A DNA stretch of 64,000 nucleotides from Rhodanobacter spathiphylli B39 (GCF_000264295.1 NZ_AJXT01000015.1:1-64000), one strand, 5' to 3'; shown: positions 1-9,564, counted from the stretch's first letter. Notes: generated from the sequence alone by a model not told the origin. Made by a program: numbers and translations.

Positions 1-2297
1 AGGATCTGCGTTCCGATCCGGACAACTGGTACTACGTCAACAAGGACGGCTCGCGGGGCGCCATGCGCCAGTACCGCAAGAACAACAAGTCCTGGACCAC
101 CACGGTGGACGCCTATGTCGGCGGCCCGCTGATCAAGGACAAGTTGTTCATCTTCGCGGCTGTCGAAGCCGAGCGCCAGCAGGGCGAGTCGACCGGTTCG
201 AACGTGGCGCCGTTCGTCGACCACTACCGCTATGACAACCCGAAGTGGTACGGCAAGCTGGACTGGAACATCACCGACAGCAACATCCTCGAGCTGACCG
301 GTGCGTCGAACAAGTCGTCCTACCAGGGCGTCTTCAACGACTTCGACTACGACACCCTGAAGGAAGGCGGTTTCAACAGCAACGACACCCACACCAAGAA
401 CGGTGCGGATGTCTATTCGGCCAAGTTCACCAGCTACATCACCGATGACCTGACCGTGACAGCCCTGTACGGCAAGATGAAGGGCACCTGGTACAGCAGT
501 GTCGCCGACTACGATCCGACCTATCCGTACCTGTTCGGCGCTCAGGATCAGAACCCACTGTACAACGGCGGCAATACGATCACCAACAGCCAGACGGTAT
601 CGACGATCGCCCTGCCTGGCCATCGCTCGACCAACACGAACCTGCGCATCGACCTGAGCTACAAGCTTGGTGACCACACGCTGACCGCCGGTATCGACAA
701 CCAGGATCAGAAGAACGTCGATGGCGGCACCAAGTTCCCCGACGGCGGCCTCGGCTACGCCTGGGAGTACAACCCGCCGGTGGACGACACCGATCCGAAT
801 GCCTATATCGTGGGCGGTCCGGGCACCGCTCAGCCGGGTGCCGACTGGCATAACTCGCCGTGGGTGGCGGGTGCAGGCGGCTACGCAGGTGGCGAAGACG
901 GCTATTACGTCGCCAAGTACCTGTACCACGACAACGCTTCGGTTCGCGTGGCACAGCGCGCGCAGTACGTCGAGGACAGCTGGCAGGTGAACGATCGCTG
1001 GTTGGTCAAGCTCGGTCTGCGCAATGACCAGTTCACCAACTACAACGCCGTGGGCGAACCGTATCTGCGCCTGACCAGCCCGCAGTGGGCGCCGCGCGTG
1101 GGCTTTAGCTGGGACGTGAACGGTGATTCCAGCTTCAAGGTCTACGGCAACGCCGGCCGCTACTACCTCGCGTTGCCCACCAGCGTGGCGCTGCGCTCGG
1201 CCGGTACCTCGCTGTACACCCGCCAGTACTACACCTACACCGGCATCGACGCCAACGGCATTCCGACCGGCCTGACCCCGATCGATACCTATCTGGGCGC
1301 TGGTGCCCCGGTATCGGCCAACGGCGAGTACGGCCAGGCCCGCGATCCGAAGACCTCGGCGTCGACGAACCTGAAGTCGGAATATCAGGACGAGTACATC
1401 TTCGGCTTCGACAAGAAGCTGGGTGACTCGTGGGTCTATGGCGCCAAGGCGACCTACCGCAACCTGCGCAACGCGATTGACGACATCGGCGACAACATCT
1501 CGATCATCGCCAAGATGAACGCGATGGGCATCGATCCGAACAGCTACGACGCCACCCGCGTGCCGGCGAGCATCTTGATCAATCCGGGCAGCACCTCCTA
1601 CTTCAACATCCCGAAGCTGGCTGGCGGCTACTACACCGTGCAGATGGACTGGAAGAACGACTTCCACTTCAACACCACGATGAAGCGCAAGTACTACGGC
1701 CTGGATCTGTACTTGGAGCATCCGTTCGACGGCAAGTGGTACGGCAAGGTCGACTACCTGTTCTCGCGCAGCTACGGCAACAGCGAGGGCCAGGTGCGCA
1801 CGGACATCGGTCAGAACGACGTGTCGGCAACGGTGGACTGGGACTACGCCGCGACCATGGACTACGCCAACGGCGCCCTGGCCAACGATCGTCGCCACCA
1901 GATCAAGGCGTACGGTTCGTACCAGATCGCACCGGAGTGGATGGTGTCGGGTAACCTGGCCATCCTGTCCGGCTCGCCGAAGACCTGCCTGGGCCGCTAT
2001 GGCGCTGCCCAGACCAACCCGGGCCTCGGCTACGGTCCGTACTACCACTTCTGCAACGGCGTGCCTTCATCGCCGGGTGATACGCGCAACCCGTGGACCT
2101 ACACGCTCAGCCTGAGCGCGGAGTACCGGCCGGAGTGGGCGGGCAAGAAGCTGGCGTTCAACGCGATGGTCAACAACGTGTTCGACAGCCAGAAGATCAC
2201 CCAGACCTATCCGATCTCGACCAGCGCAAGCTTCGGTCGTCCGTACAGCATGCAGACGGGTCGTTACTTCCGCTTCGGTGCGTCGTACGACTTCTGA
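1..2297 (+). CDS. TonB-dependent receptor, Oar-like (5' end outside window)
   Basis: The reading frame is open from the first bases of the window, so the true start lies upstream and the signal peptide, plug domain and any N-terminal carboxypeptidase-like domain are not seen. The visible ~764 residues are rich in Tyr, Trp, Asn and Asp and show the alternating pattern of outer-membrane beta strands, ending in ...RFGASYDF with the C-terminal Phe usual for barrel proteins. Segments such as AEYRPEWAGKKLAFNAMVNNVFD match the last strands of Oar-type TonB-dependent receptors, which are abundant in Xanthomonadales. Such proteins take up large ligands or act as adhesins in the outer membrane; the ligand cannot be told from this part. 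A strong terminator follows, so this is probably the last gene of its transcript. Confidence 0.85.
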   Translation, partial: DLRSDPDNWYYVNKDGSRGAMRQYRKNNKSWTTTVDAYVGGPLIKDKLFIFAAVEAERQQGESTGSNVAPFVDHYRYDNPKWYGKLDWNITDSNILELTGASNKSSYQGVFNDFDYDTLKEGGFNSNDTHTKNGADVYSAKFTSYITDDLTVTALYGKMKGTWYSSVADYDPTYPYLFGAQDQNPLYNGGNTITNSQTVSTIALPGHRSTNTNLRIDLSYKLGDHTLTAGIDNQDQKNVDGGTKFPDGGLGYAWEYNPPVDDTDPNAYIVGGPGTAQPGADWHNSPWVAGAGGYAGGEDGYYVAKYLYHDNASVRVAQRAQYVEDSWQVNDRWLVKLGLRNDQFTNYNAVGEPYLRLTSPQWAPRVGFSWDVNGDSSFKVYGNAGRYYLALPTSVALRSAGTSLYTRQYYTYTGIDANGIPTGLTPIDTYLGAGAPVSANGEYGQARDPKTSASTNLKSEYQDEYIFGFDKKLGDSWVYGAKATYRNLRNAIDDIGDNISIIAKMNAMGIDPNSYDATRVPASILINPGSTSYFNIPKLAGGYYTVQMDWKNDFHFNTTMKRKYYGLDLYLEHPFDGKWYGKVDYLFSRSYGNSEGQVRTDIGQNDVSATVDWDYAATMDYANGALANDRRHQIKAYGSYQIAPEWMVSGNLAILSGSPKTCLGRYGAAQTNPGLGYGPYYHFCNGVPSSPGDTRNPWTYTLSLSAEYRPEWAGKKLAFNAMVNNVFDSQKITQTYPISTSASFGRPYSMQTGRYFRFGASYDF

Positions 2298-2333
2298 TGA
2301 TCTGAAGTAATACACATGTGGTAGTTGCAAGAA

Positions 2334-2361
2334 GGCCGCCGGGTTACTCCGGCGGCCTTTT
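2334..2361 (+). terminator. Rho-independent terminator after the receptor gene
   Basis: A perfect 9-bp stem (GGCCGCCGG / CCGGCGGCC) with a 6-base loop is followed directly by TTTT, 36 bases after the receptor stop codon. Confidence 0.85.
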
Positions 2362-2490
2362 CATGTCCGGCAGGTATGCCGAACGATGGACGGCTGCTGT
2401 CGCGCTGGCCGCAGCCAGCGGCAATAATGCCCAGGAGAGGCGTCGTGGCCCGACAGTTGCGGCGAAGCGATACACATCTAGGACAACCGC

Positions 2491-4365
2491 ATGAGCCAAT
2501 TCGCATTGCTGGGCAAGCGCCGTTTCGCGCCGTTCTTCTGGACCCAGGCGCTGGGTGCCTTCAACGACAATGCGTTTCGCAACGCGCTGGTGATGCTGGT
2601 GGCCTACCAGATGGGCCTGAGCGACCATGCTGCGTCGATCTACACGAATCTTGCGCCGGCGCTGTTCATCATTCCGTTCTTCCTGTTCTCCGCCACCGCC
2701 GGACAGCTGGCCGAGAAGTACGAGAAGACGCGGATCATCCGCTACGTGAAGCTGTTCGAGATCGGCGCGATGGTGCTGGCCGCCTATGGCTTCTATACGC
2801 ACCACACTTCGTTGCTGCTGGTGGTGCTGTTCATGATGGGCATGCACTCGACCATGTTCGGGCCAATCAAGTACGCGATCCTTCCCCAGGCGCTGAAGCG
2901 CGACGAGCTGGTCGGTGGCAATGGCCTGGTCGAGATGGGCACCCAGATGGCGATGCTGGTGGGCATGATCGCCGGCAACTCGCTGATGCTGGTGGCGGGT
3001 ATCGGTCCGTTGCTGGCCTCGGGCGCGACCATCGCGGTGGCTGTGGCAGGCTATCTGGTCTGCCGCAGGATTCCGCCGGCGCCGGCGACCGCGCCGGAGC
3101 TGAGGTTCAACTGGAACATGTTCAGCGAAACGGCCCGCGTGCTGGCGATAACCCGGGCCGACCGCGCGGTGTTCAACGCGATACTGGGCATTTCCTGGTT
3201 CTGGTTTTTCGGCACGGTCCTGATCGCGCAGTTGCCGATCTATACGCGCGAGACGCTGGGTGGCGATGGCTCGGTCAATACGCTGGTGCTGACCCTGTTC
3301 TCGATCGGCACCGGCGCAGGCGCGCTGCTGTGCGAGCGCATGTCGGGTCGCCGCGTGGAAATCGGCCTGGTTCCGCTGGGCGCGTTCGGGCTGACCGCGT
3401 TTGGTGTGGACCTGTACTTCGCGCGCCATGGCGTGGCCACGGTGCGCGGCCTGGATTGGCTGGGCTTCCTGCATTCGGCCGGCAGCTGGCGGGTCGCGCT
3501 GGACCTCACCCTGATCGGCGCGTTCGCGGGGTTCTACGTGGTGCCGCTGTTTGCCTACGTGCAGGCGCGCGCCCCGCGCGAGAAGCTGTCGCGGATCATC
3601 GCCGGCACCAACATCCTCAACGCGTTGCTGATCGTGCTGGCGTCGGGCTTCGGGCTCGGCCTGGGCATGCTGGGCTTCGGGGCGTCGCAGATCTTCCTGG
3701 TGGCCTCGCTGCTCAACGTGCTGGTGGCCTGGTACATCTTCACCCTGGTGCCCGAGTTCGTGATGCGCTTCATCACCTGGGTGCTGGTGAACACCCTGTA
3801 CCGGGTGCGCGTGGACGGCAGTGAAAGGATTCCCGAGGAGGGGCCCGTCCTGCTGGTGTGCAACCACGTCAGCTTCATGGATCCGTTGCTGCTGATGGCC
3901 AATCTGCGCCGCCCCATGCGTTTCGTGATGTATTACAAGATCTTCCGGATCCCCGTGCTCAGCTTCGTGTTCCGTACGGCCAAGGCGATCCCGATCGCCG
4001 GTCACCGGGAAGACCCCGCCGTGCTGCAAGAGGCCTACGATGCGATCGACGCCGCGCTGGCCAATGGCGAGGTGGTCTGCATCTTCCCCGAGGGTGGACT
4101 CACCGGTGATGGCGCGATAGCGCCGTTCCGGGCGGGCGTCGAGAAAATTCTCGCCAGGCGGCCCGTGCCGGTGGTGCCGATGGCCCTGCGCGGCCTGTGG
4201 GGCAGCGTATGGAGCCGGAGTGACTCGATGCTGGGCCGTTCCCGCCTGCCTCGCCGTTTCCGCGCACGGGTGGAACTGGTGGTTGATGCGCCACGGCAGC
4301 CGGAGAACGCCGGCGCCGCGGCACTGGAGGCGCGGGTTCGCGAGTTGCGCGGCGACCTGGCCTGA
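2491..4365 (+). CDS. MFS transporter fused to 1-acylglycerophosphate acyltransferase (LplT-PlsC-like)
   Basis: This 624-residue protein has two parts. Residues ~1-430 form an MFS transporter with about 12 membrane segments, starting with the LplT-like FWTQALGAFNDNAFRNAL. Residues ~440-624 form a PlsC-type acyltransferase with the HX4D motif in CNHVSFMD and the later FPEGG motif. In the known Aas/LplT system, LplT flips lysophospholipids inward and Aas reacylates them; here transporter and acyltransferase are one chain, with no acyl-ACP/AMP ligase domain between or after them. The likely role is lysophospholipid salvage at the inner membrane. The ATG is preceded by an AGGA ribosome-binding site. 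It converges with ampE, whose stop lies only 9 bases away. Confidence 0.88.
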   Translation: MSQFALLGKRRFAPFFWTQALGAFNDNAFRNALVMLVAYQMGLSDHAASIYTNLAPALFIIPFFLFSATAGQLAEKYEKTRIIRYVKLFEIGAMVLAAYGFYTHHTSLLLVVLFMMGMHSTMFGPIKYAILPQALKRDELVGGNGLVEMGTQMAMLVGMIAGNSLMLVAGIGPLLASGATIAVAVAGYLVCRRIPPAPATAPELRFNWNMFSETARVLAITRADRAVFNAILGISWFWFFGTVLIAQLPIYTRETLGGDGSVNTLVLTLFSIGTGAGALLCERMSGRRVEIGLVPLGAFGLTAFGVDLYFARHGVATVRGLDWLGFLHSAGSWRVALDLTLIGAFAGFYVVPLFAYVQARAPREKLSRIIAGTNILNALLIVLASGFGLGLGMLGFGASQIFLVASLLNVLVAWYIFTLVPEFVMRFITWVLVNTLYRVRVDGSERIPEEGPVLLVCNHVSFMDPLLLMANLRRPMRFVMYYKIFRIPVLSFVFRTAKAIPIAGHREDPAVLQEAYDAIDAALANGEVVCIFPEGGLTGDGAIAPFRAGVEKILARRPVPVVPMALRGLWGSVWSRSDSMLGRSRLPRRFRARVELVVDAPRQPENAGAAALEARVRELRGDLA

Positions 4366-4374
4366 TCGAGTCGG

Positions 4375-5244
4375 TCAGCCCAGCCAGCTGCCGATCACCA
4401 CCAGCGCCACCACGCTCAACCACGCCAGCAACGCCCGCAACAGGGCGCCCTGTAGCCGCCGCAGCTCGCCCAGCGGATCGCTGTGTTCCTCGGCATAGCC
4501 GTCGCCCGCTTCAATGTCGATGACCACGTCGGCCCTGGCTGCAGCGCCCAGAAAGCCGGGGCCGCGGCTGTACCAGCTGGTTGGCGCCGCCTGGCTGTGC
4601 CAGCGGCGCCATGCGTCGATCACGGCATCCCAATGGCCGACCACGGCCAGGGTGAAAGTCAGCAGCTGTGCCGGCAGCCAGTCCAGCGCATTGGCGACAT
4701 GACCGGCGATGCGCCGGGTGGGCGGGTCGAGGTGCAGCGAGTCGTCGCGGCCCAGCGTCTGCCCCAGCCGGTAGAGCAGGGCGCCCACGGGCCCGAGCAG
4801 GAAGAACCAGAGCAGCACCGCGAAACGCCGACGCAATGCGGCGTAGGCCACGGCCTCGCCGAGCGCGGGAGCGTTCCAGGCGACCGGGTTGCCATCGTCG
4901 GCCAGGGCCTGCGCCGCTGCCTCGCGGCTGGCGTCGTCCGGGGCGCGCAGGATCGCCTCCAGATCCGCCTCGAATTCGCGCGGACCGAAGCAATACAGCA
5001 GCGCTGCCAGCGCGAACAGCAGGCGCAACAGTTCGCCCAGCGGCGACCATCCCAGCATCCATACGACCAGCACGCACAGCGCCGTGGGCAGCAGCAGGAT
5101 CACCGCCACCCGGGCCGCGCCGCTGGTATCACCCAGCTGGGCTACCCAGCGGCGAAACCAGCCGTCACCACGCCAGCGCGCCAGTTGCGGCGCGAGGTGC
5201 AGCAGGCCAAGGGCGAGCAGGACGACAAGCAGACGAATGGCCAT
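4375..5244 (-). CDS. ampE: AmpE-like integral membrane protein
   Basis: The 289-residue protein has a hydrophobic start, further membrane segments around residues 45-85 and 135-160, and a hydrophobic C-terminal helix. CFGPREFEADLEAIL is the hallmark stretch of the AmpE/CobD-like family. In enterobacteria AmpE is encoded with the amidase AmpD and belongs to the beta-lactamase induction locus as an inner-membrane sensor-like protein; its biochemical role is not settled. Here ampD is not adjacent. The length agrees with the family (~285). The start ATG at 5244 leads straight into the first membrane segment. Confidence 0.85.
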   Translation of the reverse strand: MAIRLLVVLLALGLLHLAPQLARWRGDGWFRRWVAQLGDTSGAARVAVILLLPTALCVLVVWMLGWSPLGELLRLLFALAALLYCFGPREFEADLEAILRAPDDASREAAAQALADDGNPVAWNAPALGEAVAYAALRRRFAVLLWFFLLGPVGALLYRLGQTLGRDDSLHLDPPTRRIAGHVANALDWLPAQLLTFTLAVVGHWDAVIDAWRRWHSQAAPTSWYSRGPGFLGAAARADVVIDIEAGDGYAEEHSDPLGELRRLQGALLRALLAWLSVVALVVIGSWLG

Positions 5245-5316
5245 GGGGAAGCAACTTCGCAGGGACTGGGGCCATTGTATGCGACCGCCCGGGCGCCTCG
5301 GTGCCTCGTCGTGCGT

Positions 5317-6009
5317 TCAATCGCCGAAAATGGCCTGGTGCGAGATCGCTTCGACGGTGTGGTCGTCGGCCGCATGCGGAACCTGCGGGCCACAACCATC
5401 AGCCTCCAGCGCGCGGTCCATCAACTGGCCGGTGATGAACTGATTGGCGCTGTGCTCCATCTTCATGCGGACGTACTTGCAGCGGCTGGCTCCGGCCATC
5501 CTGTGCACCACCTGCTGCAGGCTTGGCTTGTCGTCGAGGGAAAGGCCGCGAATGCGTGCGATGTCCGTTCCGGGAAGGCGCACCCTGGTTGGCGCTGACC
5601 CCATGCCTGCATGGCCCTCCAGGATCGGCGAGTGGTAGTCCTGCGCAACCGGCGACGGCTCGGTCAGCACAACCGCTGGAGCCGGGTCCGCCGCCCGAAC
5701 CGGGCTGGTCGGGGCCAGCGCGAGCGGTCGCGAGACCGGTCGCGCCTGGCGCGAGCGTCCCGGCATCGGACGTGCGGAGGATGGTCGGCGCATCCGTGTC
5801 ACCAGCCGGATTCGCAGCGCATCATGGCTTGCGGGTTGCGCGTGTGAGCGGGGCGGGCGCGGCGCGACCGGCCCGAACAACAACGCCAGCAGGCCAAGAT
5901 GCAGCGAGATCACCAGGCCGAGAATGCCTCCGCGCCGGAACGCCGCCCGCCAGCCAGGTCGAAGAACGGACGTCTTCCGCGCCTGCAGAGGGGTGCTTCC
6001 ATGCGCCAT
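5317..6009 (-). CDS. Hypothetical single-pass membrane protein
   Basis: I do not recognise this ~230-residue protein. It has a basic N-terminus, one membrane segment (GGILGLVISLHLGLLALLF), then a long Pro/Arg/Ala-rich linker and a C-terminal part with Cys pairs (ASRCKYVRMKM, ADGCGPQV). The topology resembles TonB-like or other periplasmic proteins anchored by one N-terminal helix, but no TonB C-terminal motif is present. An in-frame upstream start at 6060 would add 17 residues; I prefer 6009 because the protein then starts MAHGST after a GGAATCGGA stretch. It lies just downstream of nudC on the same strand and may be cotranscribed. Confidence 0.6.
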   Translation of the reverse strand: MAHGSTPLQARKTSVLRPGWRAAFRRGGILGLVISLHLGLLALLFGPVAPRPPRSHAQPASHDALRIRLVTRMRRPSSARPMPGRSRQARPVSRPLALAPTSPVRAADPAPAVVLTEPSPVAQDYHSPILEGHAGMGSAPTRVRLPGTDIARIRGLSLDDKPSLQQVVHRMAGASRCKYVRMKMEHSANQFITGQLMDRALEADGCGPQVPHAADDHTVEAISHQAIFGD

Positions 6010-6075
6010 GTCCGATTCCGTGATGAGCTGCGACGAATCAGACCGCCTGCGCGTCACCAAGTTCTCGGCGGGGGC

Positions 6076-7050
6076 TCAAGGTGCCGCGGCCGCCTCCACC
6101 AGCGCGGCCAGATCGAGGCCGGCACGACATTGCAGCCAGTACGTCAGCAACTGATAGGACACCGACAGCCGCGTGGACGGGACAAAGCTGCCGTCGGAAA
6201 TGCCGTCGACGATCTGTTGCGGCGTGAACCAGCGGGCGTCTTCCAGTTCGTGATCGCGCCGGGCAATGTGTCGTGAACGCGCCGTGGCGATGAAGCCGAC
6301 CATCAACGAGGCAGGCATCGGCCACGGTTGCGAGGAGTGGTAGCGCACCTCGTCGACGATCACGCCGGCTTCCTCGGCGACTTCGCGGCGAACCGCATCC
6401 TCCAGCGCCTCACCCGGTTCGACGAAGCCAGCCAGCGTGGAGTAACGACCGGGCGGCCAGCCAGCCTGGCGTCCGAGCAGGCAGGCACCCTCGTGCTCGA
6501 CCAGCATGATCACGGCCGCATCGGTGCGCGGAAAATGCAGGCGCGCACACTCGGTATTGGTGCATTGCGCACGGTGCCCGGCGGCCACCAGCAGCAGTGC
6601 CGCGCCGCAGTAGGTACAGAATCGCGTCTCGCGCTGCCAGTGCGACAGGCCCTTGGCGTAGGCAAACAGGCCCGCTTCGTCGGCATCAAGCCGCAAGCCG
6701 GCGCTGCGCAGGCTTGCGCGACGCGCGTCCAGGGCGTGCTCCAGTTCTTCGATGCGCCCGGGATCGTCCGCCACCAGCAGGAAATGCGGGCGCTCATACG
6801 CCATGCCGAGCAGGCTGGCCCGCGTGTCTGCCAGCCACCGCTCGCGTTCGTCCGCATCGAGCCAGCGCAAGCGGTCGCCATCGCGGCGCAGGAAGGCTTC
6901 GCCCGCGGCGTCCAGCAGCAGGTAACGCGCCGAAGGCGAGCGGGCGTTTTCGACGATCCACGCCGATTCGTCGCGCGACTCGGCGACCCGGTCGAGCACC
7001 AGGCTGAGCCCGGCGAAGGTGTTGGTGGGGGCAAGCCAGGCCCGATCCAT
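6076..7050 (-). CDS. nudC: NAD(+) diphosphatase / NADH pyrophosphatase
   Basis: NudC hydrolyses NAD(H) to NMN(H) and AMP and removes NAD caps from RNA 5' ends. The 324-residue protein shows the family layout: an N-terminal domain; a four-Cys zinc ribbon at about residues 141-165 (CTYCG...CTNTEC); and a Nudix domain with the box GFVEPGEALEDAVRREVAEE followed by AGV. The NudC-specific SQPWPMPASLM stretch follows the box. The ATG has a strong GAGGAG ribosome-binding site. It is 10 bases downstream of erpA on the same strand, so the two are probably cotranscribed. Confidence 0.95.
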   Translation of the reverse strand: MDRAWLAPTNTFAGLSLVLDRVAESRDESAWIVENARSPSARYLLLDAAGEAFLRRDGDRLRWLDADERERWLADTRASLLGMAYERPHFLLVADDPGRIEELEHALDARRASLRSAGLRLDADEAGLFAYAKGLSHWQRETRFCTYCGAALLLVAAGHRAQCTNTECARLHFPRTDAAVIMLVEHEGACLLGRQAGWPPGRYSTLAGFVEPGEALEDAVRREVAEEAGVIVDEVRYHSSQPWPMPASLMVGFIATARSRHIARRDHELEDARWFTPQQIVDGISDGSFVPSTRLSVSYQLLTYWLQCRAGLDLAALVEAAAAP

Positions 7051-7060
7051 GGGTGACTCC

Positions 7061-7429
7061 TCAGGCGGAGAAGGAGGAGCCGCAGCCGCAGGTGGTCTTC
7101 GCGTTCGGATTGCTGATCACGAACTGCGCGCCGCTGAGGTTCTCGGCGTAGTCGATCTGCGCGCCACCCAGATACTGCAGCGACAGCGGATCGCACAGCA
7201 GGGTGACACCGTCGCGCTCTACCGCCAGATCGTCTTCGGCCTGGGCTTCGTCGAAGGTGAAACCGTACTGAAAACCCGAGCAGCCGCCACCGGAGATGTA
7301 GACGCGCAGCTTCAGCGCAGGATTGCCCTCTTCGGCAATCAGTTCATGCACCTTGTGTGCGGCCGCTGCGGTGAAGATCAGTGGCGTGCCGCTGCTCTGG
7401 TAGTCGGGGATCGAGACGATGGTTTCCAT
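7061..7429 (-). CDS. erpA: Iron-sulfur cluster insertion protein ErpA
   Basis: ErpA is an A-type carrier that hands [4Fe-4S] clusters to apoproteins, including those of isoprenoid synthesis and respiration. The 122-residue protein has the three invariant cysteines: Cys50 in GGGCSGF, and Cys114 and Cys116 in TTCGCGSSF. The start is the ATG at 7429 ([11 protein letters not shown]); the longer frame upstream is low-complexity and overlaps the bactofilin gene. It sits between the bactofilin and nudC, all on the minus strand. Confidence 0.95.
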   Translation of the reverse strand: METIVSIPDYQSSGTPLIFTAAAAHKVHELIAEEGNPALKLRVYISGGGCSGFQYGFTFDEAQAEDDLAVERDGVTLLCDPLSLQYLGGAQIDYAENLSGAQFVISNPNAKTTCGCGSSFSA

Positions 7430-7475
7430 GGCTTTCGAAGTGGGGGCGTGGCGGGGTCTGCGCAAGCATAGCGCG

Positions 7476-7913
7476 TCAGGCGGGCACTGCCTCGTCCACG
7501 CCGGCATCCTGGGCCGGCGCGGGCAGGTTGCGCTGGGCTTCCTCGGCCTGGCGCGTGATGCGTCCGTTGACCTGGGCGCCGGCGGCCATCTCCAGGGTGT
7601 GGTAACGCAGGTCGCCATCGATACGCGCCTGCGGCGCCAGTTCCAGCCGCACGCTGACGTTCACGTCCCCGGTCACGTGGCCGTTGATCACCGCCTGCGG
7701 CACGTGGATTTCGCCATGCACCTGGCCGTGCTCGCTGAGGGTGAACATGGCGTCCTCGCCATCGCCGACCACGCTGCCTTCGATGCGCCCGTCCAGGTGC
7801 AGTGCGCCACTGAAGCGCACGTCGCCGCGGATCGACGTGCCACGCGCAATCAGGCTGGTCTCGTTGTTGCTGCTGTTGCGATCGTTGCGGTCGCTGCGTC
7901 TACGGTTGAGCAT
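7476..7913 (-). CDS. Bactofilin-type polymer-forming cytoskeletal protein
   Basis: The 145-residue protein starts with a short Arg/Asn/Ser-rich tail followed by a DUF583 beta-helix with repeats of the type [31 protein letters not shown] and [14 protein letters not shown]. Bactofilins polymerise without nucleotides into filaments that recruit cell-wall enzymes or other partners at the membrane. The start at 7913 is chosen because AAGGGGAT lies just upstream; the longer frame to 7946 is inside the upstream gene. It overlaps the end of the DUF6776-like gene by 14 bases, so the two are translationally linked, a pairing common in gammaproteobacteria. Confidence 0.9.
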   Translation of the reverse strand: MLNRRRSDRNDRNSSNNETSLIARGTSIRGDVRFSGALHLDGRIEGSVVGDGEDAMFTLSEHGQVHGEIHVPQAVINGHVTGDVNVSVRLELAPQARIDGDLRYHTLEMAAGAQVNGRITRQAEEAQRNLPAPAQDAGVDEAVPA

Positions 7914-8655
7914 CGTGATCCCCTTGTGCGGTCGTGATGTTGCCACTCAGCGCGTCGCCCCAGGCGACGGCGCGGTTCACCGTTTCCCCGTCGGCGGGCT
8001 TCACGCTGATGCGCAGTCGTGTCGGGCGGAAATCCGCCGGCAACACGATCGTGCCGTGCAATTGCTGAAAATAGGTGAAGCGGAACGGCATGCCGTCCTT
8101 TTGTGCGGCGTCGCCCAGAGCGCTCCAGTCCAGCCGTGTCACCTTGTCACCACGCAGGCCTTCCACGCTGACCAGGGCGTTGCCGGAAACCTCGTCGCCG
8201 CGCTTGGCATTCTGGGTCAGGCTGAGGCTGAGGTTCCAGCCGCGTGAACCGACGATCGGCTGCAGCTTCACTTCCTGCAGCTTCAGTCCCTGCCGCTGGG
8301 CATCGCCGCCGACCAGTCGCGAGTAGAAGCCGAGGTCGGCGCGCAGGCCGTTGAGTTCTTCTTCGCGCTGGGCCAGCGTGCCCCGCAGCGAACGCGTGGC
8401 CACTTCGTTGACCTGGGCCGAGCGTTGCAGGTTGGCCAACTGCTGCTTCAGATCGTCGATCTGGCCGAGCAGGGCACGTTGTTGCCGGTTGTCCACCACA
8501 GTCGGTGCGTTGGCGTGCCGGCCGAATGCGGCAACGACAAGGCCGACCACCAACAGGCTGGCCAACCAGCCCAGACCCAGCCACCACCAGCGTCGGCGAT
8601 GGCCGGTATCGTCGTGGCGGCGCACGACGAAACGTGGTGGCGGTCGTGAACCCAT
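7900..8655 (-). CDS. DUF6776-like single-pass membrane protein
   Basis: The ~251-residue protein has a basic N-terminus, one membrane helix (WLGLGWLASLLVVGLVVAAF), a coiled coil rich in Gln/Leu (about residues 60-110) and a beta-rich C-terminal domain in the periplasm. This layout and its place directly before the bactofilin match the DUF6776 family, whose function is unknown; topology and linkage suggest a membrane partner of the bactofilin filament (inference). I chose the ATG at 8655 (MGSRPPPRF); a start at 8709 would add 18 residues. Confidence 0.75.
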   Translation of the reverse strand: MGSRPPPRFVVRRHDDTGHRRRWWWLGLGWLASLLVVGLVVAAFGRHANAPTVVDNRQQRALLGQIDDLKQQLANLQRSAQVNEVATRSLRGTLAQREEELNGLRADLGFYSRLVGGDAQRQGLKLQEVKLQPIVGSRGWNLSLSLTQNAKRGDEVSGNALVSVEGLRGDKVTRLDWSALGDAAQKDGMPFRFTYFQQLHGTIVLPADFRPTRLRISVKPADGETVNRAVAWGDALSGNITTAQGDHDAQP

Positions 8656-8756
8656 GCGGCTGTTCCGGGGAAAACCGAAGGTATAGCCCCGGCGTGATGA
8701 AAGCGTCAAGGAACGGCTGCACGAATCGGGCGGCGGCTCGTTCGCCGTGACGAACC

Positions 8757-9227
8757 TCAGCTGCCCATCTTGTTCTGCAGATAGCGTTCCGCGCCGATGT
8801 CCCTGATCAGGCTGAATTGGGTCTCCAGCCAGTCGATGTGTTCTTCCTCGTCGTGCAGGATGTCCTTGAACAAGTCGCGGCTGATGTAGTCGGCGATGCC
8901 TTCGCTGTAGGCGATGGCCTCGCGCAAGTCCTTCACTGCCGCCAGTTCCAGGTCCAGGTCGCCCTGCATCGACTCGATCGCGTTCTCGCCGATGCGCAGC
9001 TTGCCCAGGTGTTGCAGGTTAGGCAGACCATCGAGGAACAGGATGCGCTCGATCAGGTGATCGGCGTGCTTCATCTCCTCGATCGACTCCTTGTATTCAT
9101 GCGCAGCGAGCTCGCCGTAACCCCAGTCCTTGAGCATGCGGTAATGCAGGAAGTACTGGTTGATCGCGGTCAGCTCGTTGTAGAGCACCTTGTTGAGGAA
9201 TTCGATGACCTTTGCATCACCTTTCAT
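8757..9227 (-). CDS. bfr: Bacterioferritin
   Basis: Bacterioferritin is a 24-subunit haem-containing iron-storage cage. In this 156-residue sequence all known ferroxidase ligands are at canonical positions: Glu18, Glu51, His54, Glu94, Glu127 and His130. Met52, the axial haem ligand between subunits, is also present (IEEMKHAD). The ATG follows a GAGGGGA ribosome-binding site. The gene encoding its reductase-type ferredoxin lies 130 bases upstream on the same strand. Confidence 0.97.
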   Translation of the reverse strand: MKGDAKVIEFLNKVLYNELTAINQYFLHYRMLKDWGYGELAAHEYKESIEEMKHADHLIERILFLDGLPNLQHLGKLRIGENAIESMQGDLDLELAAVKDLREAIAYSEGIADYISRDLFKDILHDEEEHIDWLETQFSLIRDIGAERYLQNKMGS

Positions 9228-9359
9228 GGCTTCCCCTCCTCGTGAAAATCAATCCCCACTATACAAACTCCGTGCCGGCGGCGACGGAATGAGAATGGAA
9301 CGCCTTTGCCCGGCATGCGGAGCAAACTCCGGCCGGGTTGCGCATGAAACGGAGGGGAA

Positions 9360-9557
9360 TCAGGCCGTGACGAGCGGCAACTGGCAGATCACCTGCGAGC
9401 GCGCCTGGTCGAACGTGGCACGTGCCTCGGCATCGCAGCAGCCGCAGCAGTCCGAGCAGCCGGTACGCGCCTGCAACTCGGCGAACGTTTGTACGCCGGC
9501 AGCCGCCTCGCGGCGGATATCGTGATCGGTGACGGCGTTGCACATGCAGATATACAT
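9360..9557 (-). CDS. bfd: Bacterioferritin-associated ferredoxin
   Basis: Bfd is a small [2Fe-2S] protein that binds bacterioferritin and passes it electrons to release stored iron. The 65-residue protein keeps the four cluster cysteines at the positions known from E. coli Bfd: Cys4 and Cys6 (YICMCNAVTD), and Cys38 and Cys41 in GCSDCCGCC. The start is the ATG at 9557; the longer open frame upstream has no such similarity. It precedes bfr on the same strand, and iron-starvation control is expected from what is known of bfd genes. Confidence 0.93.
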   Translation of the reverse strand: MYICMCNAVTDHDIRREAAAGVQTFAELQARTGCSDCCGCCDAEARATFDQARSQVICQLPLVTA

Positions 9558-9564
9558 GACGCGT

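Noticed and set aside
2325-4029. Long frames in other phases across the MFS-acyltransferase gene (both strands)
   Set aside because: Low-complexity, Arg/His/Gln-rich translations that are the usual shadows of GC-rich coding DNA; the 2491-4365 frame has clear domains.
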